Source: Fulvivirga aurantia (GTDB taxonomy: Bacteria > Bacteroidota > Bacteroidia > Cytophagales > Cyclobacteriaceae). From it: a DNA stretch of 15,423 nt. The translations under genes were made by a program, and so were the position numbers. The notes under the pieces were generated by a model. That model saw only the letters and a list, made by a program, of their open reading frames with translations. It had not been told where the DNA came from and searched no databases. Shown here piece after piece: positions 6,755 to 14,908 of this stretch. The stretch is taken from assembly GCF_009711475.1 (NCBI RefSeq), contig NZ_SMMD01000905.1:1-15423 (forward strand), given 5' to 3'. Numbering within the stretch: position 1 is the first letter of the stretch; every line of letters starts with the position of its first letter.

Positions 6755-7777
6755 ATGAAAAATATAGCCTACTTCTTTATTACTGCTATTTCAATAGTTA
6801 TTGTTTTGGTATTTGGCAAGACATTACTCATTCCATTTGTTTTTGCCATTCTACTTTGGTTTGTAATAAGAGAAATCAGAGAGCTACTGGATAAAATTCC
6901 TTTCGTGAAAAAGAGGTTTGCCTTATGGGCAAAAAATCTACTTACTTCCATCATTATTTTATCAATCCTTGGGTTTGCGTCAGGTTTGATTACTGCTAAT
7001 ATTAATGCACTGGCTTACTCTTATCCAAAGTATGAGGCCAATGTTGGGTCTATGGTAGAGAAAGTTAATAAAGCTTTCAATATTGATGTGTTTGAGTACA
7101 TCAATACTCATAGTGGTGATATTGATTTTGGCACTATCCTGAGGTCAATATTCAACTCTCTTTCTGAAATCTTTAGCAGCACTTTCATGATTTTAATCTA
7201 TGTTGCCTTTATATTTCTGGAAGAGGCCTTTTTCCGACCTAAGCTAGCTAATATGTTTGCTGATAGTGAGCGTTTCGATCGAATAATGGAAATTATAAAA
7301 AGCATTGAAATTTCCGTAGCTAAGTACTTAGGGTTAAAAACGCTGGTGAGTTTTATAACCGGTGTTTTGAGTTACTTTGTACTTCTAATTATAGGCATCG
7401 ACTCACCGGTATTCTGGGCTTTTCTCATATTCTTATTAAACTTTATCCCAACCATTGGTTCATTGATTGGCACCTTGTTTCCGGCTGTATTCTGCCTCTT
7501 ACAGTTTGGGGAGATATCTTCTGCACTGCTGGTATTATTCATAGTAGGCGCTATTCAAATCGTTGTTGGCAATGTTTTGGAACCTAAGCTCATGGGTAGT
7601 TCTATGAACTTGAGTGCATTAGTCACAATATTAGCACTGTCTTTTTGGGGCGCGATATGGGGAATAACGGGTATGATTTTAAGTATACCTATCACGGTAA
7701 TCATGGTGATCATTTTCTCTCAGTTTCCTTCGACCAAAGCGGTGGCCATTATGTTGTCAGAAAAGGGAGAGGTATAA
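6755..7777 (+). CDS. AI-2E family transporter (TqsA/PerM-like inner membrane permease)
   Basis: A 340-residue polytopic inner-membrane protein of the AI-2E (PerM/UPF0118) family. Hydrophobic segments are seen at about 5-38 (two helices), 61-85, 142-160, 196-215, 218-248, 255-272 and 286-322. A long soluble region (86-140) separates the early helices, as is usual in the family. Family signatures are FLLNFIPTIGSLIGTLFP (226-243), GNVLEPKLMGSSMNLSALV (272-290) and FWGAIWGITGMILSIPI (298-314). Members have been linked to autoinducer-2 export or to Na+/H+ exchange, but substrates of most are unknown, so quorum sensing should not be assumed. Length is normal (about 340-380). It has its own promoter-like sequence. 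The downstream macroglobulin gene starts 113 nt later. Confidence 0.92.
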   Translation: MKNIAYFFITAISIVIVLVFGKTLLIPFVFAILLWFVIREIRELLDKIPFVKKRFALWAKNLLTSIIILSILGFASGLITANINALAYSYPKYEANVGSMVEKVNKAFNIDVFEYINTHSGDIDFGTILRSIFNSLSEIFSSTFMILIYVAFIFLEEAFFRPKLANMFADSERFDRIMEIIKSIEISVAKYLGLKTLVSFITGVLSYFVLLIIGIDSPVFWAFLIFLLNFIPTIGSLIGTLFPAVFCLLQFGEISSALLVLFIVGAIQIVVGNVLEPKLMGSSMNLSALVTILALSFWGAIWGITGMILSIPITVIMVIIFSQFPSTKAVAIMLSEKGEV

Positions 7778-7800
7778 CTTTCATTACACAATCCCTAAAG

Positions 7801-7831
7801 TTGATTGAATAAAATACACGAAGTAAGTATG
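7801..7831 (+). promoter_or_regulatory. Possible promoter for the alpha-2-macroglobulin gene
   Basis: TTG at 7801-7803 is followed by 20 nt and TAAGTATG at 7824-7831, five of six fixed bases of TAnnTTTG. Transcription would begin near 7838, with a leader of about 50 nt. The gap after the permease gene contains no clear terminator. Confidence 0.35.
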
Positions 7832-7890
7832 AGCGCATAAAAGAAGCTTGTATATTGTGGGCGATTTTACAGTAGCCAATTCAATTAATT

Positions 7891-10800
7891 ATGTCAAGCC
7901 GTTTTTTACACAGAATTTTATTATCCTCTCTTTCTATACTACTACTTGCTTGTGGTGGTGATAAACCTTCTCAAGAGCCAATTGAGGTCGATCCGGCCTT
8001 TACGGGTTATGTTTCAGCATTCACTTCGGGAGTTATTTCTGTTGAGAGCACCATTCAGGTAAGGCTTCGAGAAGCTATTCCGGGCACAACGGCTGGTGAG
8101 AAAGCGGCTGATGACTTGTTTGATTTTAAACCAAGTATCGAAGGTGAAGCTCAATGGATATCCGACCGTATTGTAGAGTTTACGCCTGCTGAGACCTTAC
8201 CCTCAGGCAAATTATTCGAAGTAGATTTTGCGCTGGGAGATATAATGGAAGTGCCTGATAAACTGGAAGTGCTCACTTTTCAGTTTCAAACCATGGAGCA
8301 GCATATTTCTGTAAATTTCGGTGGTCTCGAGGCCTATGACAAAAAGAACCTTGACTGGCAAAAACTCAAAGGCGAGTTAGTGACCTCAGATTTTGCCTTT
8401 GATGAAAAAGTGGAGGGCTCACTTAAGGCCACTCAAGGTGGTAAAAAGGTTTCTCTTAAATGGGAGCACTCTGCCAATGGCAGAAATCACAATTTTGTAA
8501 TAGATAGTATTCAAAGGGGTAAAAGTGCCAGCCAGGTTGTGCTGCAATGGGATGGCGAGCCTATGGAGTCACCTTCAAAAGGTGAGGAAGTGATAGAAAT
8601 ACCCCCGCTAGGTGATTTTACCGTTATGAATATGCGCCTGACCCAGCAGCCTGAGCAATATATTACCTTGTATTTTTCAGACCCACTGGCAGAGCAACAG
8701 GAATTAAAAGGTCTGATATATCTGAAATCGGGCACTAATCTTAGGTTCGTAATTGATGACAACACGGTAACAGCCTACCCGGCCGAACGCATGACCGAGC
8801 AGACTGAGTTGCTCGTAACAAAAGGTGTGAGAAATACCATGGGTTATCAAATGAAGACAGCTTTCTCACAAACCGTGAAGTTTAGCAACATCAAACCAAA
8901 TGTAGAATTGATCGGTGATGGTGTGATCTTACCTAGTACTGATGGCCTTATTTTTCCTTTTAAAGCAGTAAACCTCAATGGTGTAAATGTAAGAGTGCTT
9001 AAAATCTTTGAAGACAACATAGGCCAGTTCTTACAAGTCAACCACCTTGACGGGCGAAGAGAGCTGAAAAGAGTCGGTCGACTCATTTATAAAGAAGATG
9101 TCGCACTCAAATCACTGGGAGCAGTAGATTTCGGAGTCTGGAATTCCTTTGCATTAGACTTATCGAAAATTATACAAGTCGAGCCCGGTGCAATCTATCG
9201 TGTAACGCTAGATTTTGATAAGAAACATTCACTATTCCCTTGTAGCGATACTGAGGAGGAGGAAGATGGAGAAGTAGATTTCTTACTTGATGATCCTGAA
9301 ATGTTAAGCTATGATGATACCGATGACTATTATTATGACGACTACTACTACAATTATAATGATGGCTATCGTTGGGACGAGCGTGACAACCCATGTCGAC
9401 CATCATACTACATGCGAAACAGGCATGTAAAATCGAGAAATGTGCTTGCTTCTGACCTTGGTATAATCGTGAAAGGAGGTGATAGTAAAGAGTTATTAGT
9501 AGCTGTTACCGACCTCACAACAACTGCATCAAAACAGGGGGTAAATGTTGAGGTCCTCAACCTTCAAAACCAGGTGATTGCTTCTGGTGTGACAGAAAGC
9601 AATGGCATGGTAAGAATTCCTATTGACTCAAAGCCTTATTTATTAACAGCCAAAGATGGCAACCAGCGTGGTTATTTACGTCTAGATGATGGTTCAGCCT
9701 TGTCGCTAAGTATGTTTGATATCGGTGGTAGTGAAGTGAAAAAAGGCCTCAAAGGCTTTATCTATGGAGAAAGAGGCGTTTGGCGTCCGGGTGACTCATT
9801 ATATGTTTCCTTTATGATGGAAGACAAGCTCAACCTCATTCCCGATGACCACCCAATTGTTTTTGAGCTATTTACGCCTGAAAATCAGCTGTTTTCTCGC
9901 AATGTGAAAACCAAATCAGTGAAAGGATTATATGACTTCAGAACAGCCACAAAGCCGGAGTCACCAACAGGCAACTGGTTAGCCAAAGTTAAAGTCGGAG
10001 GAGTATCATTTACCAAAACCCTTAAAATTGAAACGGTGAAGCCTAATAGGCTTAAAATCAATATAGATTTTGAAGAGGAAGTCTTGAAATCTGGTCAGGC
10101 CACACCAGGAGAGATTGAGGTAAAATGGCTTCATGGCGCTATCGCTAAAAGTCTAAAAACGGATATTGAAGTTACACTCACCGAGGGTAATGCCCCTTTT
10201 GATAAGTACAAAGACTATCATTTTAACGACCCAATCAAAAGTTTTGAGTCAGAATCAAAGTTCATTTTCGATGGTAAATTAGACGAACAGGGCAAAGCGC
10301 AAATAAAGGCCTCTTTCAATGTTTCTGACAATGCTCCGGGAGTCCTTGATGCTAATTTTAAAGTACGTGCTTTCGAGCAGGGTGGTGATTTTAGCGTAGA
10401 TCGTTTTAGCATGCCATACTCACCTTATACCTCTTATGTCGGGGTGAAAATTCCAAAAGGTAAAGGGTGGCGAGATGCGTTATATAGCAATGAGTCTAAT
10501 TTAATCCCTATTGTCACAGTCGATGAAGAAGGTAAGCCTGTAAGTAGAGACAAACTAAAAATTGAGATTTTTAATGTCGGCTGGCGCTGGTGGTGGGAGA
10601 GAAGCGAGCAGGAAGACCTGGCCCAGTATATAAGAAGCCGATCTACCAATTTGCTCAAGACTGACTACGTAAGCACAGGTGCCGATGGCAAAGTCATGTA
10701 TGACTTTAATTTGGACAAAAGGTCTTGGGGTAGAAAGCTTATAAGAATAACAGACCCTGTTTCCGGTCACAGCACTGGTAAATTATTCTATACTTCTTAT

Positions 10801-13476
10801 AGAGGCTGGTGGCGATCAGGCCAGGAAGGACCCGGTGGTGCAGAAATGTTGACTTTTAAAACCAACAAAGAAAAATACAGCATTCGAGAACAGGTAGAAG
10901 TCACATTGCCAGCCAATGAAACAGGTCGTACTTTGGTGAGTATCGAGTCAGGATCGGAAGTTGTAGACGCCTTCTGGGTAGAGTCACAAGCTGAGCAGTC
11001 AACGTTTACTTTTGAGACCACTGAGGCTATGGCACCTAATGTGTTTGTACACATCAGCTATATTCAGCCACATAATGTTACAGCCAATGATTTGCCTATT
11101 CGTATGTATGGTGTGCAGTCGATCGCTGTCGAAAATCCAAAGACACACCTCAATCCACAAATCAATATGCCCGATGTATTAGCCCCTGAGGAGCGCTTTA
11201 CAATAGAAGTAAGTGAAAAAGATGGCAAAGGGATGGCCTACACTGTAGCCGTGGTTGATGAAGGTTTACTGGATCTAACCCGTTTCAAAACTCCTGACCC
11301 GTGGAATTATTTCTTTTCGCGTGAAGCACTTGGCGTGAAAACCTGGGACATGTATCAATATGTAGTTGGTGCCATGGCAGGAGAGATGTCTGGTCTACTG
11401 GCTTTGGGTGGTGATGAAGAATTATTGGGCAAAGACGGTGGCAAGAAAGCTAATCGCTTTAAACCAGTGGTTAAATATGCGGGGCCATTCTACCTTAAAC
11501 CTGGAGAAAAGGCTAAACATACTTTTCGCATGCCTAATTATGTAGGCTCTGTGCGCACAATGGTCGTTGCTGGTGGAGGTGAAGCCTACGGCAAGTCAGA
11601 AAAAGCCACACCGGTAAAGAAACCGTTGATGGTGCTTACCACTTTACCACGTGTGATCGGACCTGGTGAAACTGTAAAAGTGCCTGTTACTGTTTTTGCT
11701 ATGGATAAGAAAATCAAGACCGTAAGAGCTGAGATTCAGTCAAACGATCTCTTTCACTGTAAAGGCAGCGATAGACAAACCCTGAGATTTACCGAAGAAG
11801 GTGACCAGGTGGTCTATTTTGAGTTGGAAGCGAAAGAATCTATTGGGATTGGCAAGGTCGAAGTAGTGGTTTCAGGCCATGGAGAGCGTGCAAGCCATGA
11901 AGTGGAAATGGATGTGAGGTTGGCAAACCCTCCGGTTAAGAGATATGTAGATGCAGTGATCGAGCCGGGTCAAAGCTGGTCAACTGATTATAGCCCAATC
12001 GGAGTAGAAGGCACTAACAGCGCCATTATGGAAGTGTCAAGCTTTCCACAACTCAATTTAGAAAGTCGTCTAGATTATCTTATCAGGTATCCACATGGTT
12101 GTGTTGAGCAGGTCACATCATCGGTATTTCCTCAACTGCATTTGGATAAGGTGCTAGATCTTTCTGATGAGAGAAAAAAAGAGATAGAGAATAACATCAG
12201 AGCTGCTATAGAAAGACTAAGAAACTTCCAGAATTCAGATGGTGGTCTTTCTTACTGGCCGGGACAGTACAGCAATTATAGCGGCTGGGGAACTAACTAT
12301 GCAGGACACTTTATGATAGAAGCTGAGGCCTCTGGGTACTCTCTTCCGACTGGTTTTAAGAAAAGCTGGGTGCGATTCCAAACTACCAGGGCCAACGAAT
12401 GGGACGATACACGTAATTCAGATTATCGCTATTGGCGCAGAAGCAGTCAGAATACCCAGGCTTATAGATTATATACGCTCGCGCTTGCCGGAAGTCCTGC
12501 TTTAGGTGCAATGAACAGAATGCGAGAAACACCAAATCTTACTTCTGCTGCACGATGGAGATTAGCAGCGGCTTATCAATTGGCCGGTCGTAGACAGGTA
12601 GCCAGTCAAATTATTTCAGGAGCTTCCATAGATGTTGATGAATATCGGGAACTGGGTTATTCTTATGGAAGCTCAATGCGAGACCGTGCTATGATTTTAG
12701 AGGCCTTGGTACTTTTGGATGATAAAATAACTGCTAAGAAAGTATTAGACGAACTCGTAGATCAAATAGGCTCTCGCAGGTGGTTTAGCACCCAGACGGT
12801 AGCTTATACACTATTGGGCGTAGCCAAATTTGTTGGCAGTCGTGATGACGCTTCACCTTTTGGTTATGAGTTTACGATCAATGGTAAAAAATCTCAAAAA
12901 GCTGATCCTGAGAAGCCTGTCATGCAACATAAACTCAACTTTAGTGCAGAAAAGGTCACACTGAAAAATACCAGCGGTCAGTCGATTTTTGTGAGATTGA
13001 TCAACGAAGGTACACCAATGACCAGCGATCAGCTTGATGAGTCAAATGGTCTGGAGATGACTGTGAGGTATGAAGACATGTCTGGTAAAACAATTGATGT
13101 TTCCAGGCTCGAACAAGGCTCCGATTTTATCGCTGAGGTAACGGTGAAGCATCCGGGTGGGGTAAGATTTCACTATGAAGAGATGGCGTTGACGCAGATA
13201 TTCCCTTCAGGTTGGGAAATTAGAAACCTAAGAATGGATTTGACTACGAGCATCAATGTTGGTGATACTCCTGAGTATCAGGATATCCGCGATGATCGCG
13301 TGTACACTTATTTTGATTTGTATGCTTCTAAGAGTAAAACATTTAGAGTGGTGTTAAATGCGGCCTACCTCGGTAGATTTTACCAGCCGGCAGTACATGC
13401 AGGAGCAATGTATGATGATGAAATCAGTGCCTACAAATCCGGCCAATGGGTTGAAGTGGTGCCGAGTGGATTTTAA
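7891..13476 (+). CDS. Bacterial alpha-2-macroglobulin family lipoprotein with intact thioester
   Basis: An 1861-residue envelope protein. The signal peptide ends in a lipobox L18-L-A-C21, predicting a lipid-anchored Cys21. N-terminal macroglobulin (MG) domains run to about residue 1000; GERGVWRPGD (626-635) is the conserved MG-domain signature. A patch GWRWWWERS begins at 897. The bait region is expected before GPFYLKPGEKAKHTFRMPNYVGSVRTMVVAGGGEAYG (from about 1197). The thioester motif PHGCVEQ has C1404 and Q1407, the pair that forms the internal thioester. The following alpha-helical thioester domain (about 1390-1650) includes NSDGGLSYWPGQYSNYSGWG. The C-terminal MG domain occupies about 1690-1861. 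In the family, proteases that cut the bait trigger a conformational change and covalent trapping. Odd feature: an Asp/Glu/Tyr-rich insert between C451 and C502. The frequent partner PbpC is not within this window; repetitive DNA follows instead. Confidence 0.95.
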   Translation: MSSRFLHRILLSSLSILLLACGGDKPSQEPIEVDPAFTGYVSAFTSGVISVESTIQVRLREAIPGTTAGEKAADDLFDFKPSIEGEAQWISDRIVEFTPAETLPSGKLFEVDFALGDIMEVPDKLEVLTFQFQTMEQHISVNFGGLEAYDKKNLDWQKLKGELVTSDFAFDEKVEGSLKATQGGKKVSLKWEHSANGRNHNFVIDSIQRGKSASQVVLQWDGEPMESPSKGEEVIEIPPLGDFTVMNMRLTQQPEQYITLYFSDPLAEQQELKGLIYLKSGTNLRFVIDDNTVTAYPAERMTEQTELLVTKGVRNTMGYQMKTAFSQTVKFSNIKPNVELIGDGVILPSTDGLIFPFKAVNLNGVNVRVLKIFEDNIGQFLQVNHLDGRRELKRVGRLIYKEDVALKSLGAVDFGVWNSFALDLSKIIQVEPGAIYRVTLDFDKKHSLFPCSDTEEEEDGEVDFLLDDPEMLSYDDTDDYYYDDYYYNYNDGYRWDERDNPCRPSYYMRNRHVKSRNVLASDLGIIVKGGDSKELLVAVTDLTTTASKQGVNVEVLNLQNQVIASGVTESNGMVRIPIDSKPYLLTAKDGNQRGYLRLDDGSALSLSMFDIGGSEVKKGLKGFIYGERGVWRPGDSLYVSFMMEDKLNLIPDDHPIVFELFTPENQLFSRNVKTKSVKGLYDFRTATKPESPTGNWLAKVKVGGVSFTKTLKIETVKPNRLKINIDFEEEVLKSGQATPGEIEVKWLHGAIAKSLKTDIEVTLTEGNAPFDKYKDYHFNDPIKSFESESKFIFDGKLDEQGKAQIKASFNVSDNAPGVLDANFKVRAFEQGGDFSVDRFSMPYSPYTSYVGVKIPKGKGWRDALYSNESNLIPIVTVDEEGKPVSRDKLKIEIFNVGWRWWWERSEQEDLAQYIRSRSTNLLKTDYVSTGADGKVMYDFNLDKRSWGRKLIRITDPVSGHSTGKLFYTSYRGWWRSGQEGPGGAEMLTFKTNKEKYSIREQVEVTLPANETGRTLVSIESGSEVVDAFWVESQAEQSTFTFETTEAMAPNVFVHISYIQPHNVTANDLPIRMYGVQSIAVENPKTHLNPQINMPDVLAPEERFTIEVSEKDGKGMAYTVAVVDEGLLDLTRFKTPDPWNYFFSREALGVKTWDMYQYVVGAMAGEMSGLLALGGDEELLGKDGGKKANRFKPVVKYAGPFYLKPGEKAKHTFRMPNYVGSVRTMVVAGGGEAYGKSEKATPVKKPLMVLTTLPRVIGPGETVKVPVTVFAMDKKIKTVRAEIQSNDLFHCKGSDRQTLRFTEEGDQVVYFELEAKESIGIGKVEVVVSGHGERASHEVEMDVRLANPPVKRYVDAVIEPGQSWSTDYSPIGVEGTNSAIMEVSSFPQLNLESRLDYLIRYPHGCVEQVTSSVFPQLHLDKVLDLSDERKKEIENNIRAAIERLRNFQNSDGGLSYWPGQYSNYSGWGTNYAGHFMIEAEASGYSLPTGFKKSWVRFQTTRANEWDDTRNSDYRYWRRSSQNTQAYRLYTLALAGSPALGAMNRMRETPNLTSAARWRLAAAYQLAGRRQVASQIISGASIDVDEYRELGYSYGSSMRDRAMILEALVLLDDKITAKKVLDELVDQIGSRRWFSTQTVAYTLLGVAKFVGSRDDASPFGYEFTINGKKSQKADPEKPVMQHKLNFSAEKVTLKNTSGQSIFVRLINEGTPMTSDQLDESNGLEMTVRYEDMSGKTIDVSRLEQGSDFIAEVTVKHPGGVRFHYEEMALTQIFPSGWEIRNLRMDLTTSINVGDTPEYQDIRDDRVYTYFDLYASKSKTFRVVLNAAYLGRFYQPAVHAGAMYDDEISAYKSGQWVEVVPSGF

Positions 13477-13480
13477 ATGT

Positions 13481-13522
13481 GAGATGTTAGATGTTAGAAA
13501 CTAGAATTTAGACATTAGAGAC
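13481..13522 (+). repeat. Degenerate TTAGA-type short tandem repeat, copy 1
   Basis: Starting 5 nt after the macroglobulin stop, TTAGA-like words recur about every 7-10 nt (GTTAGA, GTTAGA, CTAGAA, TTTAGA, ATTAGA). A second such segment precedes the next composite repeat, so it appears to be part of the repeat organisation. Confidence 0.5.
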
Positions 13523-13526
13523 AGCA

Positions 13527-13665
13527 TAGCGCAAAGGGTGAAGAGTATGATGCTTAGAGCGGGGTGTAGAGGGGGAAAATTAACCATTTACCGTTGTTTA
13601 CTTGGCCTTCAAGGATTAGTAAGTATTATGCCAATGAATTTGGACTATTGATGCCATGCCTTTGA
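13527..13665 (+). repeat. Composite repeat copy A (contains hairpin A)
   Basis: Aligns directly with copy B about 202-206 nt downstream. Shared blocks are GCTTAGAGC-r-GGGTGTAGA (13552 versus 13754), the hairpin with CCTTCAAGGATTAGTAAG, and the tail words CAATGAA, CTATTGATGC and CCTTTGA. Copy A lacks the GGTATCAATTAA tail of copy B, so it is shorter at the 3' side, where the second TTAGA-rich segment takes over. Confidence 0.65.
13596..13624 (+). repeat. 29-nt hairpin repeat, copy A
   Basis: Left arm GTTTACTTG, core beginning GCCTTCAAGG, right arm TTAGTAAGT. It is the most degenerate copy (position 8 T opposite T22), but the outer pairs are kept as wobbles (G1-T29, T2-G28). Confidence 0.6.
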
Positions 13666-13666
13666 T

Positions 13667-13702
13667 TTTTAGAAGTTAGATTTTGGAGGTTAGAAATTAG
13701 AC
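13667..13702 (+). repeat. Degenerate TTAGA-type short tandem repeat, copy 2
   Basis: TTTAGA, GTTAGA, GTTAGA and ATTAGA recur over 36 nt immediately before composite repeat copy B, mirroring the segment that precedes copy A. Confidence 0.5.
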
Positions 13703-13720
13703 TTATGAGTGAAGTAGGGC

Positions 13721-13915
13721 ACGGAGCAAAGGGCAAAGTGCGTAGAGCAAAGAGCTTAGAGCAGGGTGTAGAATTAGTTTGTAAGATTAATCATTACTGT
13801 GGCTTACTAAACCTTCAAGGATTAGTAAGCATGATAGACAATGAAATCAGATCTATTGATGCGTTACCTTTGAGGGATGGTATCAATTAATAGTTTCTTC
13901 TGACTGTTCCGGATA
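13721..13915 (+). repeat. Composite repeat copy B (contains hairpin B)
   Basis: The most complete copy. The 5' part is built of GAGCAAAG-like words (13723 onward), followed by GCTTAGAGCAGGGTGTAGA, hairpin B and a tail with TTGATGCG, GGTATCAATTAATAGTT and TTCTGACTG. Copy F has the same tail order (GATGCG, GGCATCAATTAACAGTT, TTCTGGCC). No target-site duplications or transposase gene were recognised. Confidence 0.65.
13802..13830 (+). repeat. 29-nt hairpin repeat, copy B
   Basis: GCTTACTAA (13802-13810) pairs perfectly with TTAGTAAGC (13822-13830). Inner CCTT/AAGG (13812-13815 with 13817-13820) extends the stem across one A-A mismatch. No T-run follows. Confidence 0.85.
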
Positions 13916-14027
13916 GGGGCTGACAATACACTATACTTACTATTCACATACACTCACAAATACAATTAATAACCATGTGATATTGAGCTGTTAGATCAAA
14001 AGGGTGAGTCTCTGGGGAAAAGCTCAG

Positions 14028-14056
14028 GTTTACTAAGCCTCCAGGGATTAGTAAAT
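14028..14056 (+). repeat. 29-nt hairpin repeat, copy C
   Basis: Left arm GTTTACTAA, core GCCTCCAGGGA, right arm TTAGTAAAT. The second pair is T-A rather than C-G, a compensated change relative to other copies. Confidence 0.75.
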
Positions 14057-14079
14057 CTTCATTCATTAAGACTAAATAA

Positions 14080-14108
14080 TCTTACCAAGCTTTTAAAGTT
14101 TAGTAAGA
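14080..14108 (+). repeat. 29-nt hairpin repeat, copy D
   Basis: Left arm TCTTACCAA, core GCTTTTAAAGT, right arm TTAGTAAGA. The outermost pair is T-A, and inner position 12-18 is T-A instead of C-G, again compensated; one C-A mismatch (7-23). Confidence 0.7.
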
Positions 14109-14134
14109 CTGTTTCAAATGCTATGCGATATAAA

Positions 14135-14163
14135 CCTTACTAATCCTAAGAGGCTTAGTAAGG
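14135..14163 (-). repeat. 29-nt hairpin repeat, copy E (inverted)
   Basis: Read on the minus strand: left arm CCTTACTAA, core GCCTCTTAGGA, right arm TTAGTAAGG. The orientation is opposite to the other five copies. It begins about 31 nt past the stop of the minus-strand gene at 14195, in that gene's reading direction, so it would lie in its 3' untranslated region. Confidence 0.8.
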
Positions 14164-14194
14164 TAGTGCCAATCATTTCTCAGTTTACTCTGGT

Positions 14195-14842
14195 CTACTC
14201 ACAATCCACTGACGTAAGGCGACTTTGACCGTTTTCATCTTTGATTAATTGATAGCCATTATTGAGCATGTAGTTTAGGTCATTTCTACCATTAATATGC
14301 CAGAGAAAGTGACCATACAAGCAATTTGTAATTCTATCTTCATCAAGTTCTTTCTTTAAAAGAGTATCAATTTGATGCCAATACTTTGATTGAGAGTGAG
14401 CAAATATAATGTAAGGGTTAAATTCTGAATCCAGAGGTTTTGTATAGTAACGTTTGATACGATCAGTACCAGGAAATCCGTACATCTCTGTAATCTCAAT
14501 CAATCGCTCGGTATGTTTCTTGTCAAAAGGTATAATATATTCATCCATAATCTGAGCACTTAGTGCTTCATTTTGAAAACTGTTGTTATCGATCCAAGCC
14601 GCCCGGTCCTGTGTCGACAAATTTTCAATACTATCAGTCAAAGATTTATCAAATGATCTGAAAATTAAATACTCACGCAAGCGCTGGTCGTATTCATACA
14701 TAAAGACTAATTCTTCTGTAATAGTATTGATGTCTTCCTTTAGCCTTTCGTCTTTCTCATCCTGAGCATTGACCGTGCAGGAGCAAAGTATAAAAAATGC
14801 ATTAACAACTAAGAAACTTGATAGAGAATTGTATTTGAACAT
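14195..14842 (-). CDS. Exported DUF6624-like protein of unknown function
   Basis: A 215-residue protein with a signal peptide (hydrophobic 10-22, likely cleavage after Ala26 in VNAQD). C20 and C22 do not sit in a good lipobox, though lipidation at C22 cannot be excluded. The mature part has EELVFMYEYDQRLREYL (44-60), then DKKHTERLIEITEMYGFPGTDRI (107-129), a His in IIFAHSQSKYWHQIDTLLKKEL (144-165), and YGHFLWHINGRNDLNYMLNNGYQL (about 175-198). The order D-Q-x-x-R, a long helix, YG-[FW]-P-G, a conserved His, then a GQ/YG-like tail resembles DUF6624, a Bacteroidota family without known function. The match is from memory and moderate. The gene is isolated, AT-rich, and flanked on both sides by hairpin repeats. 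Confidence 0.72.
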   Translation of the reverse strand: MFKYNSLSSFLVVNAFFILCSCTVNAQDEKDERLKEDINTITEELVFMYEYDQRLREYLIFRSFDKSLTDSIENLSTQDRAAWIDNNSFQNEALSAQIMDEYIIPFDKKHTERLIEITEMYGFPGTDRIKRYYTKPLDSEFNPYIIFAHSQSKYWHQIDTLLKKELDEDRITNCLYGHFLWHINGRNDLNYMLNNGYQLIKDENGQSRLTSVDCE

Positions 14843-14908
14843 GATAATGGAGGGTCACGATTAATTTCAATCTAAGATAAATAAAAGTGATTTAATTGGG
14901 TCTCTTTA

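Larger units (their letters stand above)
13477..14194. other. 718-nt non-coding repetitive region between convergent genes
   Basis: No credible gene is visible. The stretch holds two TTAGA-rich segments, two direct copies of a composite repeat, five copies of the 29-nt hairpin (four forward, one inverted) and a 54-nt G-free segment. It lies between the 3' ends of the macroglobulin gene and the minus-strand DUF6624-like gene. A 61-codon open frame at 13705-13890 lies inside one repeat copy and is not convincing. Confidence 0.75.

Noticed and set aside
6755..7777. Quorum-sensing (autoinducer-2) export locus
   Set aside because: The family name is historical; there is no luxS or other autoinducer gene in the window, and the substrates of most members are unknown.
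8511..11054. Several minus-strand open frames within the macroglobulin gene
   Set aside because: They are antisense to a fully supported 1861-codon gene and carry no coherent domains or signals.
13705..13890. A 61-codon open frame on the plus strand after the macroglobulin gene
   Set aside because: It runs straight through composite repeat copy B and hairpin B, has no recognisable motif or hydrophobic pattern, and the related copies A and F do not preserve the frame.
13596..14163. Hairpins as ordinary intrinsic terminators
   Set aside because: The stems are AT-rich in the arms and none is followed by a T-run on either strand; several sit far from any gene end.
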